Translations under genes and position numbers: made by a program
Shown here: positions 55,934-64,000 of the stretch, one piece after another
Position numbering within the stretch: position 1 is the stretch's first letter
Layout of the letters: each line of letters starts with the position of its first letter
NCBI RefSeq assembly: GCF_013141775.1
Contig: NZ_WHOB01000088.1
Location: 62,001 to 126,000 of the forward strand
DNA from: Paenibacillus phytohabitans
GTDB taxonomy: Bacteria > Bacillota > Bacilli > Paenibacillales > Paenibacillaceae
Length of the DNA stretch: 64,000 bases
Direction of reading: 5' to 3'
Notes under the pieces: model-generated
What the model saw: the letters and a program-made list of their open reading frames with translations, nothing else
What the model was told of the DNA's origin: nothing
Database searches by the model: none

Positions 55934-56034
55934 AAACAGGCCCGCCGGAATCCTCCCGGGAGCCTTAAATGAACGCCATTCTAACCGTGACAACCTGTGA
56001 ATCCGCATGGACAGCCGGTAGTAGCAGCAGTTAT

Positions 56035-56451
56035 TTAGAGCCAATCCTCAGTAAGCAGCTTCCGCAATACCTCCACCTGATCCTTGCCGATCCGGGCAGC
56101 GATCTCCGCTTCAATATCCTGCTTAATCTCCAGCATACTCCTGCACACCTCCGCCCCCCGTGGAGTAAGCACGATATGCTTGTCCCGGCTGTTCCCCTCT
56201 ACAATCGCCGTGTCCACATACCCTCCAGCCAGCAGATGGTTGATCGTTTTCTGCGTCCCCTGGCGGGAAATGCTGATCAGCCTGCTAATCTCCGAAATGG
56301 ACAGCATGACATGCAGCTCAAGCATTGCAAGAATATGTGTTTCAGTCTTATTGAGCTTCTCCCCGCTCGCCATATTCACCCTGTCCCGCAGAACCTTGTG
56401 CTTCTCGCTGATTAAATCGACCAGGTTCAAACCAAGGATATACTCTTTCAT
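56035..56451 (-). CDS. MarR-family regulator
   Basis: From the ATG behind GGAGGCC the protein has 138 residues and the MarR fold: a winged helix at about 45-105 (LSISEISRLISISRQGTQKTINHL) flanked by dimerisation helices. An upstream ATG 24 bp away is less likely. The gene is separated by 655 bp, mostly repeats, from two small membrane-protein genes on the other strand. A perfect 13-bp inverted repeat over their promoter is its probable operator. Confidence 0.88.
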   Translation of the reverse strand: MKEYILGLNLVDLISEKHKVLRDRVNMASGEKLNKTETHILAMLELHVMLSISEISRLISISRQGTQKTINHLLAGGYVDTAIVEGNSRDKHIVLTPRGAEVCRSMLEIKQDIEAEIAARIGKDQVEVLRKLLTEDWL

Positions 56452-56526
56452 CAAAATGGCCTCCAATATATACATACAATTTGGCGTAAAGTCTAATTTT
56501 ATGAGCTGAGTTTAGGTAGCTAACTA

Positions 56527-56707
56527 AAATCCTGCACGAAATACAACATTCCCCTCACAATATCGGGTGTAATCAAGAATTGTTGTATAAAAGGCAACAT
56601 TCCTCCCTTATTCAAGGCGCTAAGCCAGGAAATTCTTGTATTTCATACAACAATCCTTACGAATCTGCCATTATCCATAGGTCCAAGTTGCACTACGTAC
56701 AACATTT
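56527..56707 (+). repeat. Four-box element, copy 3
   Basis: Boxes A-D begin at 56527, 56575, 56627 and 56683, steps of 48, 52 and 56 bp. Box A has GCACGAAATACAACATTC, box C TTCTTGTATTTCATACAACA, and box D reads AGTTGCACTACGTACAACAT. The order and orientation match copies 1 and 2. Confidence 0.85.
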
Positions 56708-56764
56708 AGGCCTGCATGTCTTTACTGGTGAACTTAAGTTCGCTCGCTTAGCCAGCCGCAGAAC

Positions 56765-56945
56765 CACCCGGGTAACCCTTGCTGCCCATCCGCAAGTCCA
56801 CTTATCCGCCCACCCGCTTGTACGCTTGTCGGCTTGTCGGCTTGCCCGCTTGCCCTTTTGTCCGCCCACCAGCCCATTCGCCCACCCGCCTGTCCGCTTG
56901 TCCGCTTATCCCCTTGCTGCCCATCCGCCTGCCCGCCCGTAATAT
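56765..56945 (+). repeat. Degenerate C/T-rich minisatellite
   Basis: Short, imperfect units such as CGCTTGTCCGCCCACCCG repeat with variations (GCTTGTCGGCTTGCCCGCT). Open frames on both strands here are low-complexity translations, not genes. The tract is strand-asymmetric, C- and T-rich on the plus strand. Confidence 0.75.
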
Positions 56946-57019
56946 CCAATGCTTGTTCCGCCCTTCATTAACCAGTTGCTTGTGTTAGTTATAGTCTTAA
57001 GGTGCATTGGTTCTGGATT

Positions 57020-57065
57020 GAATATTGTCAACTAGGTTGACAATATTCACCCCCCCTGCTACTAT
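57020..57065 (+). promoter_or_regulatory. Consensus promoter with MarR operator
   Basis: GAATATTGTCAAC (57020-57032) and GTTGACAATATTC (57036-57048) form a perfect 13-bp inverted repeat around TAG. Its right arm contains the -35 TTGACA (57037-57042); the -10 TACTAT is at 57060-57065 with a 17-bp spacer. A repressor bound here would block the promoter. Confidence 0.88.
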
Positions 57066-57106
57066 AAGTGAGGTTTGAAAAACTTATATTTAAGGGAGTT
57101 TGAGAA

Positions 57107-57580
57107 ATGGGCAGCAATAAAAAAGAAGCTTTAATTTTCACCAGCCTCATGTGCTTTTTCATGGTCGTTTTCATGTCTTTTTATAATGTAATCATCTCTA
57201 ACGGATTCAATAACAGACTGTTCGCCGATGTGGCGATTGGTCTGCTGCCGGCACTTGCCGTTGCCTTGTTCTGCGATATTATTATAGTCAGTAAAATCGC
57301 CAAAGGCCTGGCCTTCAAGATCGTGAAGCCTTCCGCCCCGATGATCAAGAAAGTACTGACGATCTCATGCTTCATGGTCTGCGGAATGGTCATCCTCATG
57401 TCTCTATATGGCACACTAGCACACTTCGGATTCGGGGACAACTTCTTCCGTCATTACTTCTCTGTCCTGGGACTCAACTTCATCTGCGCCTTGCCGCTGC
57501 AGCTGATTGTTGTCGGTCCGCTGACCCGTTTCCTGTTCACCCGGATGTTTCCGGCTCCGGCTGCAGCGCATAGCGCCTGA
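57107..57580 (+). CDS. DUF2798-like membrane protein
   Basis: This 157-residue protein has four hydrophobic helices arranged as two similar halves (about 10-70 and 85-150), each with a serine- and asparagine-bearing helix like MVVFMSFYNVIISNGF and GMVILMSLYGTLAHFGF. This duplicated pattern resembles DUF2798 proteins, whose role is unknown. AAGGGAG precedes the ATG. It is under the consensus promoter and palindrome, and its partner downstream is another small membrane protein. Confidence 0.75.
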   Translation: MGSNKKEALIFTSLMCFFMVVFMSFYNVIISNGFNNRLFADVAIGLLPALAVALFCDIIIVSKIAKGLAFKIVKPSAPMIKKVLTISCFMVCGMVILMSLYGTLAHFGFGDNFFRHYFSVLGLNFICALPLQLIVVGPLTRFLFTRMFPAPAAAHSA

Positions 57581-57666
57581 CATTTGCTTGATTTAACCAG
57601 TCTGCGGGTAATAATGGATATCTTTCACAACTGGATTGAATCAGCCAATAGAAAGGATGTTGTGCC

Positions 57667-58035
57667 ATGCTCAGCCGAAAGGATGGTATCTCTCTTCTCC
57701 TACTAGTCGTGGCTCTTGTACTGATTAACTGGTTTGGCCGTTCACTCGATGCCCGGTTCTGGACGTATTTCACTCTGTTCGCCAATTGTATTCTCGTTCA
57801 GGGTGTATTCATTACACTCACGAATGTGTTCAAGGCGAGACTGAACCGCAAAGCTTCCAAAGGACTCATTCTGTTGTCGCTCCTCACAGGTCTGATTTCA
57901 TTCGTAGTTATCTTCTCTTCTGCTATGGATCTGGTGAACCAGATCTTCCTTGTCATCATCCAGATGCTGATCACTTATGCGGAGGCCCTATTGCTCCGGC
58001 GGGAATTCAGGGCAGATGAGGGCCGGAAAATCTAA
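57667..58035 (+). CDS. Small membrane protein, unrecognised
   Basis: The 122-residue protein has about four hydrophobic segments (near 5-22, 32-50, 68-90 and 93-112) and a basic C-terminus; I do not recognise the family. GAAAGGATG-type sequence precedes the ATG. It lies 86 bp behind the DUF2798-like gene with no terminator between and is followed by a terminator, so it is probably its operon partner. Confidence 0.6.
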   Translation: MLSRKDGISLLLLVVALVLINWFGRSLDARFWTYFTLFANCILVQGVFITLTNVFKARLNRKASKGLILLSLLTGLISFVVIFSSAMDLVNQIFLVIIQMLITYAEALLLRREFRADEGRKI

Positions 58036-58063
58036 GCTTGGCTGCCGCTTTCCTGTGGCGCAA

Positions 58064-58112
58064 ATAAAGGGTGTTCCACAAGCTGTTTCCCAGCTTATAG
58101 AACACCCTTTAT
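58064..58112. terminator. Bidirectional terminator
   Basis: ATAAAGGGTGTTC pairs with GAACACCCTTTAT, with an inner AAGCTG/CAGCTT stem. It lies between the membrane-protein pair and the convergent GH32 gene. Confidence 0.85.
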
Positions 58113-58133
58113 CAGGTTAATCCTATATATTAT

Positions 58134-59573
58134 TTATCGGATGAATGACTGGTTGCCACGGAACTGTACACTGCCGCCGGCAGAATAGAAGGTCAGGCCC
58201 GAGCAGGTTCCTCCGGGGAAGACCAGGCTGGTGATGGCGGCCAAGCCGTCATTGGCGAATACCTCGACCGAACACGTATCCAGCAGGATACGCAGGTTCT
58301 TCAGGCTGCCAATTCCCCCGGTGCTCTGTAGATCCGGGAATATTTCCGAGAAGCCGGTCTCGCCGGACTGATCTCTAAGCAGGGTTAGCGTGCCTTCGGC
58401 AGAAGAGTAGATGAGTTCTGTATACTCGGTATCTGTATGATGAATAATAAGACCGAACTCTTCCGCTTCATTGTCCGCAAGCTCCAGCCGCAGCTCCATC
58501 GCCGAATCCTTGCTGCTGACATACTGGCGTTCACCTGGAGTCAACAGCATATCCGGCATAGCCGTGCTTTCCCCGAAATAGCGGTCCAGCTCTGCTACAG
58601 GCTGCTGACGGATCAACATGCGGCCTTCTGCTGCATCATGCAGCGTCAGTACCCGCGGAATCGTCATCGCTCCGCGCCAGCCCTGGCTTGGAATATGGTT
58701 GGCATACCGCCAGTTGCTCATCCAGCCGATGAGGATTCTCCGCCCGTCAGCAGCCGGAATGTCGGAGAAGCTGACCCCCGCGTAGTTATCCTTGCCATAG
58801 TCCAGCCAGCGGATGTCGCTGTGCTCCGGTGTGAACACGGAGCCGTCGAACTCACCGACGAAATATTGCGTCCGCGAGCCATATCTCTGCCCGCTGTCAT
58901 CACCGATGCTGACCAGCAGCACCCACTTGCTGTCTCCTGTCCCTTCAACCGGGAGCTGGAACAGGTCCGGGCATTCCCATACCGCATCATGAGAGCCTGC
59001 GCCGTCGCCGAATTCGCTCTCCAGACGCCACTCCCGCAGATTCGGGGAGGAGTAGAACGTAATCGTCTGATCCGTCGCCAGCACCATAATCCATTTTCCG
59101 TGTGCTTCGGACCAGAACACCTTCGGATCACGGAAATCCGCCTTGGAAGGATGGCTCAGCACCGGGTTGCCTGCATACTTGATCCAGGTCCGGCCATTGT
59201 CATGGCTGTAGGCCAGGCTCTGTCTCTGCACGGCAGGCGACGTTTCCGTCGGCTCCAGATGACTGGTGTAGACTGCGACGATACCCGGCTTCTCCGGGAA
59301 CAGTCCGCTCGTATTGTTCCAGTCTATAATTGCACTGCCGGAGAACGCATAGCCGTGATCGTCCGGATACAGCGCAATGTCCAGCTCCTCCCAGGATATC
59401 ATGTCTTTGCTAACTGCATGTCCCCAGTGCATCGGCCCCCAGATAGAGGAATGCGGATGATACTGATAGAACAAGTGATATTCGCCTTCAAAATAAACCA
59501 TTCCATTCGGATCATTCAGCCAATGCTGCTTGGGCGTAAAATGCAGTATAGGCCTGTATTTGGCTCTCTCCAT
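58134..59573 (-). CDS. GH32 fructosidase (sucrase/levanase type)
   Basis: From the ATG with GGAG eight bases upstream the enzyme has 479 residues. The GH32 signatures are complete: nucleophile Asp21 in WLNDPNG, the FRDP motif with Asp149, and acid/base Glu200 in ECPD. The five-bladed propeller is followed by the usual beta-sandwich. There is no signal peptide, so it hydrolyses sucrose or fructo-oligosaccharides after import. It lies last in a permease-permease-binding protein-hydrolase operon. Sucrose versus fructan use cannot be decided by sequence inspection. Confidence 0.96.
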   Translation of the reverse strand: MERAKYRPILHFTPKQHWLNDPNGMVYFEGEYHLFYQYHPHSSIWGPMHWGHAVSKDMISWEELDIALYPDDHGYAFSGSAIIDWNNTSGLFPEKPGIVAVYTSHLEPTETSPAVQRQSLAYSHDNGRTWIKYAGNPVLSHPSKADFRDPKVFWSEAHGKWIMVLATDQTITFYSSPNLREWRLESEFGDGAGSHDAVWECPDLFQLPVEGTGDSKWVLLVSIGDDSGQRYGSRTQYFVGEFDGSVFTPEHSDIRWLDYGKDNYAGVSFSDIPAADGRRILIGWMSNWRYANHIPSQGWRGAMTIPRVLTLHDAAEGRMLIRQQPVAELDRYFGESTAMPDMLLTPGERQYVSSKDSAMELRLELADNEAEEFGLIIHHTDTEYTELIYSSAEGTLTLLRDQSGETGFSEIFPDLQSTGGIGSLKNLRILLDTCSVEVFANDGLAAITSLVFPGGTCSGLTFYSAGGSVQFRGNQSFIR

Positions 59574-59638
59574 AATTTCCACTCCATTACCACCTTTATC
59601 TGTTTATATGTTTATCATGTGCCGCAGCTATTGTAGCC

Positions 59639-61258
59639 TCAGCCCTTGTTCTTGAGATAGCTGTCGTATCCTCTTTGCTTAATCTCCAGCCATTTGTCCA
59701 GCCCGAGTCTGGACAGCTCTGCCTGATAATCCTTCCATTCCTCTTCCACTTTACCAGTCTTGGTCCATTCCGCACGCTTGCGGCTGACGTAAGCGAACAT
59801 GTCCGTCTCGATGGCGGTCAATTCCTTCTGATCCTCCAGCGAGTAGAAGACACGCGGGAAGTTATTATCTGCCTTCATATAAGGCACCAGCTTCTCCTTC
59901 ATGAGGTCCAGACGCCAAGCGGCATCATCCGGCTTGGTGGTTACTTTGCCGTAGTATTCGTCCAGGATAGCCAGCGGTCCGCCGATGCTGGTCTTCTGGC
60001 GCAATTCAACCGGAGCCGCGCCTTCCAGCGGGAGATGCTTCAGCATTTTGGCGGATTCATCGTATTCAAAAATATTCTGCTGAGTCTCATCACCATACGT
60101 TCCCCAGTTATCCTCAACCGACTGCTGCGGATCATACAACTGGTCAATCCACTTGGCGGTAAGCTCCAGATTCTTGTTCGAACCGGTAATAACCATCCGG
60201 CCGCGGTCAAATCCGAAGTTGTTCGTGCGGGCTACATTGACTTCACCGTTTGGTCCAGCCAGCGGATTTATGAGATCATATTTATCGTTGAACCCGGTAA
60301 TATTGGCTTTATCCCACTGGAAGTAGAGACCGTAGCGCTCGCTCTGCCCTTTGGCCAGATACGTATTGTAGTCCTGCTCAAAAGCCTCTTCGTCGATCAG
60401 ATCCAGCTGATACAGCTCATTCAGATACTTGATGCCCTCTTTATATCCGTCCTGATTAGCAGTGAAGACTACTTTGCCGTCATTGGTAACCACGGTGTGG
60501 TCGAAATTGTCCCCCAGGCCGAACGAGCCGAACAGGAAGTTCATATCCTCATTGCCGTTATTCAGCACAAAGGACAACGGAATCTCATCCTTCTGGCCGT
60601 TTCCGTTCGGATCATCATTCTTGAAGGCAACCAGCACCTTCTTAAGCTCCTCCGTCGTGGTTGGCATAGCGAGTCCCAGCTTCTTCAGCCACTCCACATT
60701 GATCCACGGCATCCCGTTGACCGAATGAATGCTCTCCTTGCCTGAACCCAGCTCTTCAATCCACGGGAAAGCATAGATATGGCCATCCTGCGCCGTCATC
60801 ATTGATTTGTACTCCGGCGCGGCTGCCAGCACCTTTTGCAGATTCGGCATATACTTCTCAATCAGCTCTTCAAGCGGAACGATTGTTCCATCCTTGCCCA
60901 GAGTCAACAGATCATAATCCGAGTAGGCGGCATCAATGATTGCATCCGGCAGGTCTCCGCTGGCTACTGCCAGATTTCTTTTCTCGACAAAAGAGTCATT
61001 CGTAAAGTTGGTGAAATCGATGTGTACACCGGATTTCTCTTCCAGCCGCTTGTAGATCAGCTTCTCGTTCGGATCGGCAGGCGCCAGCGCCGAGCTCTGG
61101 GACATGAAGTGCAGCGATACCTTCTCTTTAAGCGGCAGCGTCACATTCTCCAGCTTGTAATCCTCGGAGGCCGAGGAATTGCTGTTTCCTCCGCCGCAGC
61201 CGGCAAGCACCGAAGCTGAGATTGCCAGCACGGACAGGGTTTGCAATGTTTTTTTCAT
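59639..61258 (-). CDS. LplA-type sugar-binding lipoprotein
   Basis: The 539-residue protein has a signal with lipobox LAGC and a Gly/Ser/Asn linker. It is of the LplA type, with NDPNGNGQKDEIPL as the Ca-binding-like loop and PWINVEWLKKLGL. It captures the sugar for the two permeases upstream. GGGGG precedes the ATG. It is placed after the permeases, unlike the YtcQ-type operon where the binding protein comes first. Confidence 0.94.
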   Translation of the reverse strand: MKKTLQTLSVLAISASVLAGCGGGNSNSSASEDYKLENVTLPLKEKVSLHFMSQSSALAPADPNEKLIYKRLEEKSGVHIDFTNFTNDSFVEKRNLAVASGDLPDAIIDAAYSDYDLLTLGKDGTIVPLEELIEKYMPNLQKVLAAAPEYKSMMTAQDGHIYAFPWIEELGSGKESIHSVNGMPWINVEWLKKLGLAMPTTTEELKKVLVAFKNDDPNGNGQKDEIPLSFVLNNGNEDMNFLFGSFGLGDNFDHTVVTNDGKVVFTANQDGYKEGIKYLNELYQLDLIDEEAFEQDYNTYLAKGQSERYGLYFQWDKANITGFNDKYDLINPLAGPNGEVNVARTNNFGFDRGRMVITGSNKNLELTAKWIDQLYDPQQSVEDNWGTYGDETQQNIFEYDESAKMLKHLPLEGAAPVELRQKTSIGGPLAILDEYYGKVTTKPDDAAWRLDLMKEKLVPYMKADNNFPRVFYSLEDQKELTAIETDMFAYVSRKRAEWTKTGKVEEEWKDYQAELSRLGLDKWLEIKQRGYDSYLKNKG

Positions 61259-61277
61259 ATGAGATTCCCCCTATATA

Positions 61278-62159
61278 TTATTTAATGGAGCCTACCATAG
61301 CACCCTTCTCGAAATACTTCTGGAAGAACGGATACATTACGATGAGCGGCAGACTGGAGATGACAATGGAAGAGTATTTGATCATTTCGGACAATTTCTT
61401 AAGCTCTGCCTGGGCAAGCGCATCGGCAATCATGCCGGGCTGCACCTGATTCTGAATCAGGATCGAACGGAGCACCAATTGCAGCGGGAACAGCCGGGAA
61501 TCGTCCAGATAAATCATGGCATCGAAGTAAGAGTTCCACTGCCCCACGAAGGCATACAAGGCCAGCACGAAGATGATGGGCTTGGACAGCGGCAGTACAA
61601 TCCGGAAGAAAATGCCCAGATCAGATGCCCCGTCGATACTGGCTGCCTGAAACAGCTCTTTGGGCAGGCCCTGGAAAAAGGTTTTGGCCAGAATAATATT
61701 GAACACGCTGATCGCTCCGGGCAGAATTACCGCCCACACCGTATTCAGCATCCCCAGATCCTTCACGACCAGATAAGTCGGGATCAGACCGCCGCCGAAG
61801 AACATCGTAATCAGGAAAAAAATCATCACCGGCCGCTTTCCGGCCAGTCCCTCAATGGACAGCGGATACGCCGCGAAGACGGAGAAGAATACCGTAGCCA
61901 GCGCGAAGGCGGCCGAGTAGAATACGGCGTTGAAGAAGCCGCGGATCATCGCGTCGTTGCTGAGAATTTTGATGTAGCCTGTTACCGTCCAGTCCGATGG
62001 CGCAATCGCCAGCCCCTTGGTAATGAGCACATTCGGTGTTAAGAAGGAGGCCAGCACGACATACACCAGCGGAAACAGAATGACCAGAATGAACAAACCG
62101 AGCAATATATAAGTGATAACAAGCAGAATCCGGTCCTTCCCGGAATATTGAATATCCAT
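61278..62159 (-). CDS. YtcP/LplC-type sugar ABC permease
   Basis: This 293-residue permease has six helices and the loop QAASIDGASDLGIFFRIVLP for ATPase contact. It ends FEKGAMVGSIK, the typical C-terminus of this branch. AAAAGGAGG precedes the ATG. It lies 12 bp behind its partner permease. No ATPase is encoded in the cluster. Confidence 0.95.
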   Translation of the reverse strand: MDIQYSGKDRILLVITYILLGLFILVILFPLVYVVLASFLTPNVLITKGLAIAPSDWTVTGYIKILSNDAMIRGFFNAVFYSAAFALATVFFSVFAAYPLSIEGLAGKRPVMIFFLITMFFGGGLIPTYLVVKDLGMLNTVWAVILPGAISVFNIILAKTFFQGLPKELFQAASIDGASDLGIFFRIVLPLSKPIIFVLALYAFVGQWNSYFDAMIYLDDSRLFPLQLVLRSILIQNQVQPGMIADALAQAELKKLSEMIKYSSIVISSLPLIVMYPFFQKYFEKGAMVGSIK

Positions 62160-62171
62160 ACTTACCTCCTT

Positions 62172-63122
62172 TTAATACAGCCCTTCCCCTTCGTTCAGCC
62201 GCTTAACGACGGTATTGACGAAGACCAGCAGGATTACGTTAATGACGGAATTGAATAATCCGATAGCGGTGGAATAGGCATAATCGCCGGCCTGCAGACC
62301 CACTTTATAGACATAGGTAGCAATGATCTCCGAGGTCGGAGTGTTGAGCGCCGTCTGCATCAGGAAGGCCTTCTCATAACCGATGGACATGATGCCGCCC
62401 GCCGCAAGGATAAACAGTACCGCCATCACCGGCCTCAGCGCAGGCAGATCAATATGGCGGATGCGCTTCAGCAGAGAGGCACCGTCAATCGTCGCCGCAT
62501 CATGAAGCTGCGGATCCACACCCGCCAGCGTAGCCACATAGATAATCGAGGACCAGCCTGCGGTCTGCCAGATACCCGACAGTATATACACGGATCGGAA
62601 ATAAGCGGGATCACTCATGAAGGACACCGGCTTACCTGTAAAAGTAGTAATCATCGCGTTCACCACACCGGTTGGCGACAGGAACACAAACAGCATCCCC
62701 GTGACCACCACGACCGAGATAAAGTTAGGCGCATACACGATCAGCTGGACATTCTTCTTGAGCTTCGCGCTGCGGATCAGATTCAGCATAAGCGCCAGCA
62801 GAATCGGCACCGGAAAACCAAGGATCAGCCCGTAAGCGCTTAATTTAAGCGTGTTCATTAAAATATCGTAAAAATTCGGCGATGAGAGGAAACGCTGGAA
62901 ATGCTCGAACCCCACCCATGCGCTGCCCATGATGCCTCTGCGCGGGCTGAAATCCTTGAAAGCAATAATAGCGCCGTACATCGGAACGTATTTGAATATA
63001 ACTGTAAGAATTACGGCCGGAGCCAAAAATAGATACAGGATATAATTCCGGCGCACGTAGCTTAACCACGACTTATGCTGTTTAAGTTCTGTACCCCTTT
63101 GTTGAACCATCGGGTTTGCCAT
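62172..63122 (-). CDS. YteP/LplB-type sugar ABC permease
   Basis: This 316-residue permease starts the operon. The first helix follows a basic tail (YILYLFLAPAVILTVIFKYVPMYG), and the DAATIDGASLLKRIRHIDLP loop contacts the ATPase. It ends RLNEGEGLY like its LplB relatives. AAGGAGGAAAAAG precedes the ATG. The divergent LacI gene starts 441 bp away across an AT-rich region full of ATTTACA motifs. Confidence 0.95.
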   Translation of the reverse strand: MANPMVQQRGTELKQHKSWLSYVRRNYILYLFLAPAVILTVIFKYVPMYGAIIAFKDFSPRRGIMGSAWVGFEHFQRFLSSPNFYDILMNTLKLSAYGLILGFPVPILLALMLNLIRSAKLKKNVQLIVYAPNFISVVVVTGMLFVFLSPTGVVNAMITTFTGKPVSFMSDPAYFRSVYILSGIWQTAGWSSIIYVATLAGVDPQLHDAATIDGASLLKRIRHIDLPALRPVMAVLFILAAGGIMSIGYEKAFLMQTALNTPTSEIIATYVYKVGLQAGDYAYSTAIGLFNSVINVILLVFVNTVVKRLNEGEGLY

Positions 63123-63263
63123 TCTTTTTCCTCCTTACGGTGCGCCTGCTCTAATACTGCTGTGCAACAGGCCGCTGCTTGCTTGCCATCCACATGGCAT
63201 TGGTCCGCCTGAATCTATCTATCCTCCTGACGGTTAGGTTACCCACCTCCGGTCTAACTATTA

Positions 63264-63516
63264 ATTTACATTTCACAAAATGAATAGGTTTTCAAATTTA
63301 CATTTGAACATGTTTCGCCTTTACAATTTATCAGAGACAATGACAACAAGTCAATACATTTTGCACAAAAAAATATTTTAAATCGTGCATTATATAGTGC
63401 AAATGTAACATTATCATCAGTTCAAGCAAGTAAAAGAGCCTTCTATTTCTTAAATGTAAAATTGATTTGTGCATTTGTAAAATTACGTTGTCAATATTGA
63501 GTAAATGCTATATATT
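63264..63516. promoter_or_regulatory. Control region of the GH32 operon and its LacI gene
   Basis: Six ATTTACA-like or inverse motifs lie between 63266 and 63485. An inverted repeat pairs ACATTTTGCAC (63356-63366) with GTGCAAATGT (63397-63406), with one bulged base. The LacI promoter is TTGTCA (63488-63493), 17 bp, TATATT (63511-63516). Confidence 0.65.
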
Positions 63517-63563
63517 AGGTAGCAGAGGTTACTAATAAGGGGATACAAAGGTGGAACACAGTG

Positions 63564-64000
63564 ATGAAGAAAGCAAAGGTCACCATTCAAGACATTGCGG
63601 ATGCGCTCGGCATCTCCAGAAATACGGCATCCAAGGCACTGAACGGCGCCGAGAGCATTCCTCCCGAAACCCGGGAGAAGGTAATCAACAAGGCCGTCGA
63701 GCTCAAATATAAACAATTCTCCTATCTGGAAGCAGCAAGCAGCGCCTCCGAGAATCAGGGCAATATCGCCCTCTTGACCAGCAATCTCCCCAACAGCTCC
63801 CACTTCGGTTCCCAGCTGCTCAGCGGACTGGAGAAGCGTATCAGCACCGAAGGCTATACCTTGTCCATTTATTTCGTCCGGGAGAACGACATTAACAGCA
63901 TGACCCTGCCCGGCAATTTCGAGCCTGGGAATGTGGACGGCATCATATGTATTGAAATGTTCAGTAAAGAATACAGCGGGCTGATTACCGAACTAGGCAT
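63564..64000 (+). CDS. LacI-family regulator, N-terminal part
   Basis: The gene runs off the right edge, so about 145 codons are visible. It begins MKKAKVTIQDIADALGISR with NTASKALNG as the recognition helix and hinge, followed by the first part of the effector domain (NIALLTSNLPNSSHFGSQLL). AAAGGTGG lies upstream of the ATG. It is divergent from the fructan or sucrose operon and is its likely regulator. Confidence 0.92.
   Translation, partial: MKKAKVTIQDIADALGISRNTASKALNGAESIPPETREKVINKAVELKYKQFSYLEAASSASENQGNIALLTSNLPNSSHFGSQLLSGLEKRISTEGYTLSIYFVRENDINSMTLPGNFEPGNVDGIICIEMFSKEYSGLITELG

Noticed and set aside
56580..56942. Open frames over the C/T-rich repeat
   Set aside because: The translations are low-complexity Pro/Leu/Cys-rich repeats with no ribosome site and exist on both strands.

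Overview
The window looks like chromosomal DNA of a Paenibacillus-type Gram-positive. Base composition is about 50% G+C. Start codons with strong AGGAGG-like ribosome binding sites are common, including TTG and GTG starts. Surface proteins carry SLH anchors, regulators are of the YesM/YesN type, a YunB-like sporulation protein is present, and many glycoside hydrolases sit beside Lpl-type sugar ABC transporters. I see no rRNA, tRNA, CRISPR array or intact insertion sequence.

Layout. (1) 1-9023, minus strand: an arabinan-type utilisation cluster reading response regulator, histidine kinase, solute-binding lipoprotein, two permeases, GH127 beta-L-arabinofuranosidase and a GH43 enzyme cut by the window edge. 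A nearly identical 24-bp site lies about 100 bp upstream of both the regulator gene and the binding-protein gene. (2) 9024-15879: an intergenic repeat zone, a YunB-like protein, a TVP38-type membrane protein, and an OpuA glycine betaine transporter divergent from a GbsR-like repressor. (3) 15979-22620: a giant SLH-anchored GH16 laminarinase divergent from a LacI regulator, with matching operator-like sites on both sides of the regulator gene. (4) 22751-27343: an XRE regulator with five exact 29-residue repeats, an AT-rich CPT-like kinase, FabH with a FapR-like box, and a TetR gene followed by two flavodoxin-fold proteins. (5) 27344-28429: a gene-free block of repeats. (6) 28430-34622, minus: a rhamnogalacturonan-type cluster of binding protein, two permeases, GH105 and GH28. 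(7) 34623-35671: a second repeat block. (8) 35672-45640: a PhzF-like protein, an HTH-helical repeat regulator, an orphan binding protein divergent from a membrane-bound AraC regulator, a DUF3153-like lipoprotein and a STAND/TPR/BTAD regulator. (9) 45951-53615: two large secreted subtilases, the second SLH-anchored. (10) 53685-58035: a KimA-like potassium importer, a binding-protein gene relic, and a MarR gene divergent from DUF2798-like membrane protein genes with a textbook promoter and operator. (11) 58134-64000: a fructan or sucrose cluster of two permeases, binding protein and GH32, divergent from a LacI regulator cut by the window end.

Taken together the genes describe a soil polysaccharide degrader. 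Enzymes tethered at the S-layer or secreted would cut glucans and proteins. Several ABC systems import arabinan, rhamnogalacturonan and fructan oligomers. They carry no ATPase of their own, so they probably share an MsmX-like ATPase encoded elsewhere. Intracellular hydrolases finish the breakdown.

The least explained feature is the intergenic DNA. Several sequence families form arrays of four short palindrome-like boxes at conserved steps of roughly 50, 51 and 57 bp, and a separate element of about 125 bp has a stem whose two arms change together between its two copies.
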